From Paraburkholderia sp. Tr-20389 (GTDB taxonomy: Bacteria; Pseudomonadota; Gammaproteobacteria; Burkholderiales; Burkholderiaceae), in assembly GCF_017104565.1 (NCBI RefSeq), contig NZ_JAAGPD010000006.1:1-64000 (forward strand): a DNA stretch of 64,000 nucleotides, read 5' to 3'. The position numbers and the translations under genes were made by a program. Of the stretch, positions 34,608 to 41,391 are shown in pieces. Position 1 is the stretch's first letter; every line of letters begins with the position of its first letter. The notes beneath the pieces are model-generated. The model ran no database searches. It saw only the letters and a list, made by a program, of their open reading frames with translations, and was not told the origin of the DNA.

Positions 34608-35855
34608 GTGAGCAGCAAAGACTTTCTCAACATCGCGCAGTTGCGCGCCTTCAAACTCGTCGCCGATACGGGCAGCGCGACGCGCGCGGCGTCCGCGCTG
34701 TTTCGCGCTCAGTCGGCCGTCACGCGTTCCGTTCAGGAACTCGAAGCCGCCCTCGGCGAACCGCTCTTCGATCGCAAGCCTTCCGGCATGCTGCCGACAC
34801 CCGTCGGCCGCGCCGTGCTGCATCGCTGCGAGCGGCTCTTCGCGGAACTCGAAGAACTCGCGCAATGGTGCGCCGCGCGTCAGGCGCGTCGACGTCCCGC
34901 AGCGGAAGGTTCATTGCCCGCCTATCTGCTCAACACGCGTCGCCTGCAATTGTTCACCGCGCTCGCGCGCCATCGGCATATGCCTAGCGCGGCGAAAGCG
35001 TTCGGCATCAGTCAGCCCGCCGTGAGCACCGCGATTCGCGTGCTCGAAAGCGGTTCGGGACTGCAACTGTTTCATCGCAGTCCGCGCGGCATTCTGTTGA
35101 CGACGGAAGGTGAGACATTTCTGCTACACGTGCGGCGCGCGCTGAACGAACTGCGTCACGTACCCGACGATATCGCCGCATTGCATGGCTATATTCAGGG
35201 CGCGGTGACGGTGGGTGCGCTGCCGCTCGGCCGCACGCTGATTCTGCCCAAAGCGATCGCGAGCATGAGCGCGAAGCATCCTGGCGTGCGCATCATCACC
35301 GACGAAAGCGCGTACGAAACGCTGGTTGCAGGGCTGCGTGCCGGTGATATCGATTTCATTCTCGGCGCGTTGCGCGAGAACGACGCGTCGAGTGGCCTGA
35401 TGAACGAGCGGCTGATGTCGGAAGATATGGTCGTGCTCGCGCGCCGCTCGCATCCGCTCGCGAACGAGCGCGGCCTGACGGTTGCCGACCTGCAGGACGT
35501 GCAATGGATCGTGCCGCGCAGTCATGCACCCGCGCGCGGCCTGTTCGAAGCGCAATTCAAACGAGTCAAACTCAGGCCGCCGATGCCGTCGGTCGAAACC
35601 GCCGACCTCGCAGTGATACGCGGCCTGCTGCTCGGCACGGACATGCTGGCGGCATTGTCCGCGCAGCAGTTGCACTATGAATGTCAGTCAGGAGAACTGG
35701 TCGTGCTCGATGTGAAGCTGCACAACACGCGGCGCGATATCGGCCTGACGCTGCGCGCGGCGGGCACGCCGTCGCCCGCTGCGCGCGCGCTGATCGACGC
35801 GATACGTCTTGCCGTCGTCGACGTCGCGCGCACGATCAGCATCGCGGCAGCGTAG
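34608..35855 (+). CDS. LysR-type regulator with two DNA-binding domains
   Basis: At 415 residues this is about 110 longer than a normal LysR protein. Two winged helix-turn-helix modules occur in tandem: residues ~8-70 (LNIAQLRAFKLVADTGSATR, RAQSAVTRSVQELE) and ~108-170 (TRRLQLFTALARHRHMPSAA, GISQPAVSTAIRVLE). Each has its own following linker helix, and one LysR effector domain comes after (~195-400). The second module is the one contiguous with the effector domain, as in ordinary LysR proteins. The start is GTG at 34608. It follows gntR by 49 bases and probably co-regulates the AAHS-porin locus. Confidence 0.9.
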   Translation: MSSKDFLNIAQLRAFKLVADTGSATRAASALFRAQSAVTRSVQELEAALGEPLFDRKPSGMLPTPVGRAVLHRCERLFAELEELAQWCAARQARRRPAAEGSLPAYLLNTRRLQLFTALARHRHMPSAAKAFGISQPAVSTAIRVLESGSGLQLFHRSPRGILLTTEGETFLLHVRRALNELRHVPDDIAALHGYIQGAVTVGALPLGRTLILPKAIASMSAKHPGVRIITDESAYETLVAGLRAGDIDFILGALRENDASSGLMNERLMSEDMVVLARRSHPLANERGLTVADLQDVQWIVPRSHAPARGLFEAQFKRVKLRPPMPSVETADLAVIRGLLLGTDMLAALSAQQLHYECQSGELVVLDVKLHNTRRDIGLTLRAAGTPSPAARALIDAIRLAVVDVARTISIAAA

Positions 35856-35876
35856 TTCAACCGCTGTTCAGATCAT

Positions 35877-36035
35877 TCAACGTCGCGCGCGCGAAAAGCG
35901 GCACCAGCTATGGTGATCGAGATTCTTCAGCAACTCCGCGCGCAACCGCTCGCGACGGTAGTGCTGCACCATCGACAGCAACGCAATCAACAGCACGGAT
36001 CCTCCAAGCGCTACACCAATCCATGTTTCGTTCAT
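35877..36035 (-). CDS. Small single-span membrane protein
   Basis: A 52-residue protein starting MNETWIGVALGGSVLLIALL, one transmembrane segment followed by a very basic cytoplasmic tail (HYRRERLRAELL... ending SRARR). An AGGGGA ribosome site precedes the ATG. It lies 45 bases after the small cysteine-rich gene on the same strand. I do not know the family; the arrangement suggests a small stress or regulatory membrane peptide. Confidence 0.45.
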   Translation of the reverse strand: MNETWIGVALGGSVLLIALLSMVQHYRRERLRAELLKNLDHHSWCRFSRARR

Positions 36036-36080
36036 TGCCATCCCCTGTAGCAACTGCACCTGCGGCAACGCGCGAGGTTT

Positions 36081-36260
36081 TCATAGCGGACACTGGCCGG
36101 ACTTCGGACAATTGATCGCATGCATGCACTGCTCGAAAACCAGTTCCCGGAAGCGGCCCGCATCGCGATCCGCAGGCGTTCGCGGCCCAAAAGTCCGGTT
36201 CACGACGACGACCTGATTCGTGCACCGGCATTGATAAAGCTGTTGTTTTGTCTCCACCAC
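36081..36260 (-). CDS. Small cysteine-rich protein
   Basis: A 59-residue frame read from GTG (36260 or 36257) behind an AAGGAAG ribosome site, ending at a TGA at 36081-36083. It carries CRC near the start, then single cysteines in FEQCMHAINC and GQCPL near the end, five cysteines in all, a plausible metal-binding (zinc-ribbon-like) pattern. The sequence is charged and soluble. It follows phaB by 79 bases on the same strand and precedes a small membrane protein, so phaB and the two small genes may be one transcript. Coding status is inferred from ribosome site and composition only. Confidence 0.42.
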   Translation of the reverse strand: MVETKQQLYQCRCTNQVVVVNRTFGPRTPADRDAGRFRELVFEQCMHAINCPKSGQCPL

Positions 36261-36339
36261 TTCTTCCTTGTCGGGCCTTGACTCCGTCTTCCTGACGGCA
36301 TGAGCGAGCCCTTGTTATTGTCGATACAAGATCAATTCA

Positions 36340-37083
36340 TCAGTTCATGTGCTGGCCGCCGTTCACGGCCAGGTTCGCACCCGTGATGAAGCCTGCATCG
36401 TCCGAGCACAGAAACGCAACAAGCGCCGCCACTTCTTCCGGCTTGCCAAGACGGCCGGCGGGAATCTGCGGCAGGATTTTCGAATCGAGGATGTCCTGCG
36501 GAATCGCCGTCACCATCTTCGTCGCAAGGTAGCCGGGCGAAATCGTGTTGACGGTCACGCCCTTGCGCGCCACTTCAAGCGCAAGCGACTTCGTGAAGCC
36601 GTGCATGCCCGCTTTCGCCGCCGCATAGTTGGTCTGCCCGACCGATCCTTTCGAGCCGTTCACCGACGAGATATTGATGACACGTCCCCAACCGCGCTCG
36701 ACCATCATTTCGCAGACGGGCTTCGTCATGTTGAAAATGGAATCGAGATTCGTGCGCATGACGGCATCCCAGTTCACCTTGTCGAGCTTGCGCAGCGTCA
36801 TGTCGCGCGTGATGCCGGCATTGTTCACGAGGATGTCGATGGGACCGATCTCCGCCGTGATCTTCGCGATGCATGCGTGACATGAGTCGTAGTCGGCGAC
36901 ATCGACGTGATACGCATAGAAGGCACGGCCCGCCGCTTCCATCGAAGCAAGCCATTCGTCGCTACACGTGTTGCCGGGCGAACACGTCACGACCACGCGG
37001 TAGCCCGCATCGTGCAAGCGAATACTGATGGCCTCGCCAAGACCGCCCATGCCGCCCGTTACCACAGCAATTCGATTAGTCAT
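36340..37083 (-). CDS. phaB: Acetoacetyl-CoA reductase
   Basis: A 247-residue SDR with the features of NADPH-dependent PhaB: TGGMGGLGEAI cofactor loop, NNAGITRDMTLRKL, NISSVNGSKGSVGQTNYAAAK with catalytic Ser, Tyr and Lys, and the C-terminal ANLAVNGGQHM typical of PhaB. It reduces acetoacetyl-CoA to (R)-3-hydroxybutyryl-CoA for polyhydroxybutyrate synthesis. The phasin gene lies 190 bases upstream on the same strand, but phaA and phaC are not here, so this is a dispersed phaB copy in a stress-associated island rather than the main phaCAB operon. Confidence 0.93.
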   Translation of the reverse strand: MTNRIAVVTGGMGGLGEAISIRLHDAGYRVVVTCSPGNTCSDEWLASMEAAGRAFYAYHVDVADYDSCHACIAKITAEIGPIDILVNNAGITRDMTLRKLDKVNWDAVMRTNLDSIFNMTKPVCEMMVERGWGRVINISSVNGSKGSVGQTNYAAAKAGMHGFTKSLALEVARKGVTVNTISPGYLATKMVTAIPQDILDSKILPQIPAGRLGKPEEVAALVAFLCSDDAGFITGANLAVNGGQHMN

Positions 37084-37273
37084 CCTTTACACCTATCAGA
37101 CGTTCAATGCGAAACTTCCCGATGCTCAACCGGCTGGTTCGCAGATGCAGCCGTTGACTGGTCTCCCCGACTGATCCTTTATCTTCGCCGCTCAGTGCGG
37201 CATGCGCGTTTCGCGATTCACTGCGACGTCGCGTGTCGGTAGATGATCCGGCGTATGCCTGTGCTTAAGGTGA

Positions 37274-37798
37274 TTAATCGACAACCGCTTTGTGCGGACG
37301 CGTGACGGCGGCGCTCGAGGCGCGCGCGATCGCGTCTTCGGTTTGCTGTCGTGCGAGCGCTTCGGGCGCAGGCGCATTGGAAAGCGCCGTCGCAACCGCC
37401 GAAGTCACTGCGGATGCAGCCGCTTGTGTGCGGCTCTGAAATGCGTCGACGAAGGAGCGTACCTGGATGTCGTTCATTTTCGATTGTGTTTGTCCGACTT
37501 CCTGAAGTGCTCCATTCAGCCGCGAAACGATGCTGCCCAGTTCGCTGCCGTATCCCGCAAGCAGGGTGACGACGGCGTTCGCCGCGCTCCATTGGAGCGC
37601 GGGCCAATCGGCCGGACTGCGGGCACTGCCGAGCGTGCTCATGGCTTTCAGCGCTTCGCCATTCAACTGGTTAATCGTATGCAGATTGAGTGCTACAACC
37701 GCTTGCGTTTCCCGAACGACGGGATTGGCCCACGCGTAGGAAGCAGAAATGCCGGGCTCCCAAGCCGATATGACACCTGCGGAATTCCGAGTGTTCAT
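37274..37798 (-). CDS. phaP: Phasin-family PHB granule-associated protein
   Basis: A 174-residue helical, Ala/Ser/Gln-rich protein of phasin type. The N-terminal part includes WANPVVRETQAVVALNLHTI, and the middle has QVRSFVDAFQSRTQAAASAV, typical of the amphipathic coats of storage granules. The start is the ATG at 37798 with CGGAG upstream; the longer open frame through a Cys-rich stretch is rejected. It precedes phaB. An inverted repeat (TTCGCA 37883-37888, TGCGAA 37905-37910) in its upstream region could be an operator. Confidence 0.82.
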   Translation of the reverse strand: MNTRNSAGVISAWEPGISASYAWANPVVRETQAVVALNLHTINQLNGEALKAMSTLGSARSPADWPALQWSAANAVVTLLAGYGSELGSIVSRLNGALQEVGQTQSKMNDIQVRSFVDAFQSRTQAAASAVTSAVATALSNAPAPEALARQQTEDAIARASSAAVTRPHKAVVD

Positions 37799-38188
37799 TG
37801 ATGCGACTCCGTTAGTCTTACTAATTAGCTCTTTGCGACATACACAGCGGGGCCGCACTGTGCAATGCAAATAGCATGGGTGTTCGCAACCCACACATTG
37901 TTTGTGCGAAGCACCATTAGAACCATCATTCTAAACACATCATTTGACAATTCTTCCACACTCTTACGTCAGTAGTTACCCTGGGTTGTTGTTCCGTTTT
38001 TCTACATGTTGGGACAATTTGCAACAGCAACCGGCCGGTCGGGTTGGTCAAAACGTGGGTTCGACGTCGCATTTTGCTCATGCGGAAACCCCTTGCGGAC
38101 GGCAATTGACCCGGATCACTTACATCACGTTGTGATATATAATCAAAACAAAGGATGCAGCGGATATCCGGATCAGGGAGACGACATC
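37799..38188. other. Divergent regulatory region between phasin and the small membrane protein/USP unit
   Basis: About 390 bases without a supported gene. It holds the phasin promoter side with the TTCGCA/TGCGAA inverted repeat, an A/T-rich centre around 37910-37970, and near its right end the palindrome-linked promoter at 38124-38143. Confidence 0.5.
38124..38143 (+). promoter_or_regulatory. Palindrome fused to -10 element (site A)
   Basis: ATCACGTTGTGAT (38124-38136) is a perfect ATCAC-N3-GTGAT palindrome followed immediately by a -10 TATAAT (38138-38143). It lies 45 bases ahead of the small membrane protein ATG. A near copy with the same architecture drives the other side of this island (39336-39356, minus). 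The geometry, with the operator abutting the -10, suggests a dedicated regulator. Confidence 0.55.
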
Positions 38189-38374
38189 ATGGTCATCAAC
38201 AGCGACTTCGAAATCGCTTTTCTCGTCGGTTCGTTCACATTGCTCGGCGTGATTCTCGTCGGCACGCTGTTGACGGCGACGCATCTCGATCGATGGCACC
38301 CGAAGCTGATCGGCGCGGCAATCGGCGCGTTGCTGGGTATTGCGCTGATCGAGGCCGTGCCGCTCATCACCTGA
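38189..38374 (+). CDS. Small two-span membrane protein
   Basis: A 61-residue hydrophobic protein (MVINSDFEIAFLVGSFTLLG) with two probable transmembrane helices separated by a short ATHLDRWHPKL loop. AGGGAG at 38175-38180 precedes the ATG. It is 37 bases upstream of a universal stress protein gene and clearly in the same unit. I do not recognise a family. Confidence 0.7.
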   Translation: MVINSDFEIAFLVGSFTLLGVILVGTLLTATHLDRWHPKLIGAAIGALLGIALIEAVPLIT

Positions 38375-38411
38375 GCGGCTCGGTGAATAAAGTGCCAATG
38401 GGAGCGCCCGC

Positions 38412-38858
38412 GTGATTCCTTTCAAACGCATTCTGCTCTGCTATGACGGCACGTCGGAGGGTCGCCGTGCGTTGCGCTGCGGCGCATCGCTTGCGCAGCA
38501 ACTCGATGCCGAAACGCACCTGCTTTCGGTAGTCGATTTGTCGTGGTGGTCGAGCGGCTACGACGTGCTCTCGGCGATGGCATTCGACATCGACGAACAG
38601 GCGGCACGTGAGGTACTGAGCGATGGTATCGAACGGTTATCCGCGTGCGGCGTCAGCGCGACGGGACATTTCTGCGTAGGCGATCCCGTGGACCGCATCG
38701 CGACGATGGCCGACAGGCTGCGCGCCGATCTGATCGTGATTGGCCATCATCATCTCGGACCGTTCGCGCGCTGGTGGACGGGAGAACGTCACGCGCAACT
38801 CCTGGACCGCGTGGGTTGCGGCATTCTCTTCGAAGTTTCACCCGACACCGCGCCCTGA
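38412..38858 (+). CDS. Universal stress protein
   Basis: A 148-residue UspA-fold protein: RILLCYDGTSEGRRAL at the N terminus with the ATP-contact Asp, and DLIVIGHHHLGPFARWWTGE in place of the usual ATP loop GxxG-9x-GS. The loop lacks a clean GS, so nucleotide binding is uncertain. The start is a GTG at 38412. Its neighbours (phaB, phasin, DUF1840) are those seen around anaerobic or starvation-induced usp genes. It is probably induced with the small membrane protein from site A. Confidence 0.9.
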   Translation: MIPFKRILLCYDGTSEGRRALRCGASLAQQLDAETHLLSVVDLSWWSSGYDVLSAMAFDIDEQAAREVLSDGIERLSACGVSATGHFCVGDPVDRIATMADRLRADLIVIGHHHLGPFARWWTGERHAQLLDRVGCGILFEVSPDTAP

Positions 38859-38862
38859 GCGG

Positions 38863-39177
38863 TCAGAGTCCCCAAAGAATATCGGCGTTCTGCCTGCGCG
38901 CTTCGCGCAGCATGTCGAGGAAAGGCCACGCGCGCTGCGAAAAGCCTGCGTGCTGATGACGTTCGGCATTTGACGCAACCGACGCTTCATACGCGGCGGC
39001 CGTCTGTTTGTCGTCGACGATCGCTTCTTCGAGGCGACGGATGGCTTCGGGCAGATCGTCGTGTGCGATAACGCCCCGATTGTCGAGCCGCTTGCCGATC
39101 AACCCCAGCAGATATTGCGCGAGGTCGCGGAGCATGATGACGTCCGGCGTGGCCGGTGACTGGAAGGTGACGAGCAA
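38863..39177 (-). CDS. DUF1840 family protein
   Basis: A 104-residue protein starting from TTG (39177) behind GGGGAG with good spacing. MLVTFQSPATPDVIMLRDLA is the typical DUF1840 opening, and the middle region (LPEAIRRLEEAIVDDK) and helical C terminus also fit. DUF1840 proteins are of unknown function, widespread in beta-proteobacteria. It converges with the stress protein gene (gap four bases). Confidence 0.8.
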   Translation of the reverse strand: MLVTFQSPATPDVIMLRDLAQYLLGLIGKRLDNRGVIAHDDLPEAIRRLEEAIVDDKQTAAAYEASVASNAERHQHAGFSQRAWPFLDMLREARRQNADILWGL

Positions 39178-39335
39178 GGCGACTCCCCTGTAGTGATTTC
39201 AGGGCCTTCGTGGCGGTTGCGTCCCCGGGGAAAACGCTCGCTACTTCCTGGAGGTATGAACTTGCGGCGCGGATGGTGTCCGCCCGCATCGGTGGCGAAT
39301 TCCCGTTCATGCTGCAGCCGCCCGAAGGTCACTTC

Positions 39336-39356
39336 CATTTTATATCATGTTGTGAT
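39336..39356 (-). promoter_or_regulatory. Palindrome fused to -10 element (site B)
   Basis: Read on the minus strand, ATCAC-N4-TGAT (39356-39344) is followed directly by ATAAAAT. Aligned with site A, ATCAC, TGATATA and the final AAT are shared, 15 of 20 positions. It is about 160 bases upstream of the DUF1840 start. A short open frame beginning at an ATG at 39310 lies in the leader and runs out of frame into DUF1840. Confidence 0.5.
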
Positions 39357-39418
39357 CTATTTAAACCCGAGTGGTTTTTCTGCTTCAAAGCAGCGCACAT
39401 TGCCAACGCGCGACAGCG

Positions 39419-39604
39419 CTAATCGTCGCGGTCCCCATCGCTCTCCTCTTCTTCCGCTTCATCCAGATGATTAGCCAAAAGCGCATAGAAAATACGGTCA
39501 TAGAGTGAGGGATTCGTCCTGTCGCGCCATCCGCGAGCCTTCACGATGGTTTTTGCGGTTTCGTGCGCAGATTGAAACAGCGCCTGTACGTGATCCATAT
39601 CCAT
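39419..39604 (-). CDS. Small hypothetical protein
   Basis: A 61-residue protein (MDMDHVQALFQSAHETAKTI, ending EEEESDGDRDD) with an amphipathic helical start and a strongly acidic tail. No strong ribosome site is visible. Composition and the location within the small-protein-rich stress island support it weakly. No family recognised. Confidence 0.4.
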   Translation of the reverse strand: MDMDHVQALFQSAHETAKTIVKARGWRDRTNPSLYDRIFYALLANHLDEAEEEESDGDRDD

Positions 39605-39705
39605 GCACTGGTTTTCGGCATGCCGGCCGCCACCTTGAGGCCGCTTAAGCTTCGATCAGAGCACGAATTACAGCGCAATTCGTGCTTTCGGCCGATCCCG
39701 GCACG

Positions 39706-40581
39706 CTACAGATGCAACCAGTACATATCGGGAATCGCGCGATCCTCATCCGACAGAAACGGATTGTCCAGACGGATGATTTTCCGGCCGCCCAGATTCG
39801 CGCGCTTCAGCGCATTCTGGATATAGGGATGCGTATTGAACAGCTTCAGATACGAGCCGTCGCGCCAAGCCGCTGCAAAACCTCGCGCGATCGTCGCCGC
39901 GAGCCGCTCGTGATTCGGCGATACGTAGAAGAGGAAATCCGAGCGATACGCGAGCAGCAAACGGTTCTCGACAGCCAGGCTCGGCTCCGTTTCCTTGCGC
40001 GACTCGATCTCCGGGTACGCCTCGATCACACCGCGCGGAAAGTAGTCGACGCGCCTGGCTTCCACCATCTTGAAGATCGTTTCGTAGGTCGAGGGCGTTT
40101 GCACTGGGAGCCCCGCCTTGCGCATGATCTCCGTATCGATCCAGCCCAGCCCCTGCACGCCCGTCATCGAGCGAAGATCGTCGAGCGTTTCGATCCTGTC
40201 GAAATCAGGCTGCCTGTCCTGCCGGATCAGAAATACGCGGTAGCCAATGAGCCCGCGGTGAATCGGAATATGCACGACGTTCAGGCCGCGCTCGGCCTGC
40301 GCCTCCATGCTCGTCCAGTGCAGATTGATGGTCGTGCCGCTCGCGAGTTCGGCGAGCGCGCGGCCGCGTTCCATCACGAGTTCGAGCTGGCGCGTCGTGT
40401 ACGTCGCGTTGGCCGCTTTCATCGCGAGATCGAGCGTGGCGAGCGCGAACGCCGCGTGCACATCCCTGCCGGGCCTGATCTGTGGATAGACGATATCGAA
40501 GTGTTCGCCCGGTGCGGCTCGCGCAGTGAGCGCTGCGCCCGCGGCACTTGCCGCGGCGAAAATGAAACGCCTGCGATGCAT
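39706..40581 (-). CDS. Periplasmic solute-binding-like protein (SBP family 3 type)
   Basis: A 291-residue exported protein. MHRRRFIFAAASAAGAALTARA is a signal peptide with a basic, partly twin-arginine-like start. The mature part resembles amino-acid-type binding domains (SGTTINLHWTSMEAQAERGL, YRVFLIRQDRQPDFDRIETL, YETIFKMVEARRVDYFPRG). It has no transport partners here but sits 177 bases downstream of a two-component operon on the same strand. It may therefore be a ligand-binding input protein for that system rather than a transporter component. This is inference. Confidence 0.75.
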   Translation of the reverse strand: MHRRRFIFAAASAAGAALTARAAPGEHFDIVYPQIRPGRDVHAAFALATLDLAMKAANATYTTRQLELVMERGRALAELASGTTINLHWTSMEAQAERGLNVVHIPIHRGLIGYRVFLIRQDRQPDFDRIETLDDLRSMTGVQGLGWIDTEIMRKAGLPVQTPSTYETIFKMVEARRVDYFPRGVIEAYPEIESRKETEPSLAVENRLLLAYRSDFLFYVSPNHERLAATIARGFAAAWRDGSYLKLFNTHPYIQNALKRANLGGRKIIRLDNPFLSDEDRAIPDMYWLHL

Positions 40582-40758
40582 AAATACGCGTAACGACGAA
40601 TACAGGAACGTGCGGGTCGCTCGCGCAATGTCGAGCATGAGCAGATCGTGTCACGGACCATCCCGGCGTCGACATTCGGACAAACCCGCTGACATATTGC
40701 GGACGCAATGCTTACTCGACGCATTCAAGCGCATCGCATATGGGCGCAGCGTCCACGT

Positions 40759-41391
40759 CTACTCGACGATCAGCCCGTGCCGGATCGCGTAACGGATCAC
40801 CTCGGCGTTGTTGGCAAGGCCGAGCTTTTGCATCAGCCGCATCTTGTGCGTGCTGATCGTCTTCGCGCTGAGCGCGCAGATGTCGGCGATCTCGTTGATG
40901 CTCTTGCCTGCGGCGAGCATCTGCAACACCTGGAATTCGCGGTCGGAGAGCACTTCATGCGGCGGCATGTCGCCGCGATGCGTCTCGAAGACCATTGCAT
41001 CGACGAGCTTCGGATCGATGAAACGCCCGCCGTCCGCGAGCTTGCGAATCGCCGCGAGCAGCACGTCGGGATCGCTGTCTTTGGTCAGATAACCTGTCGC
41101 GCCCGCGCGCAGCGCGCGCGACGCGACCTGCGCCTCGTCGTGGATGCTCAGCACCAGCACGGGCAGCGCAGGCTGCTCCGCCCGTACGCGGCGAATCAGA
41201 TCGACGCCGCTGATGCCCGGCATCGTCATGTCGAGCAGCAGCAGGTCGACGGCGCAGGTGCGCAGTTTGTCGACGACTTCCGAGCCTTGCGCCGCTTCCG
41301 CCGCGACGACGATGTCACTGGTCGTCGCGATGATCTGCTTGAGTCCGCCACGGACGATCGCGTGGTCGTCGGCGATGAGTATCCTGATCAT
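40759..41391 (-). CDS. NarL/FixJ-family response regulator
   Basis: A 210-residue regulator with a receiver domain (acidic pair Asp8-Asp9, phosphoacceptor Asp54, Lys103-type switch in YLTKDSD) and a LuxR-type helix-turn-helix (~145-205, LSDREFQVLQMLAAGKSINE, ALSAKTISTHKMRLMQKL). Its ATG overlaps the stop of the upstream kinase gene by four bases (ATGA), so the two are translationally coupled and it is the evident output of the REC-PAS kinase. It may bind the repeated motifs in the island's promoter regions. Confidence 0.93.
   Translation of the reverse strand: MIRILIADDHAIVRGGLKQIIATTSDIVVAAEAAQGSEVVDKLRTCAVDLLLLDMTMPGISGVDLIRRVRAEQPALPVLVLSIHDEAQVASRALRAGATGYLTKDSDPDVLLAAIRKLADGGRFIDPKLVDAMVFETHRGDMPPHEVLSDREFQVLQMLAAGKSINEIADICALSAKTISTHKMRLMQKLGLANNAEVIRYAIRHGLIVE

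Noticed and set aside
38107-38143. TTGACC paired with TATAAT as an ordinary promoter
   Set aside because: The spacer would be about 26 bases, too long for sigma-70; the palindrome next to the -10 explains the site better.
38987-39310. 107-codon minus-strand frame upstream of and overlapping DUF1840
   Set aside because: Starts with no ribosome site and its second half is an out-of-frame reading of DUF1840; a short leader peptide cannot be excluded.
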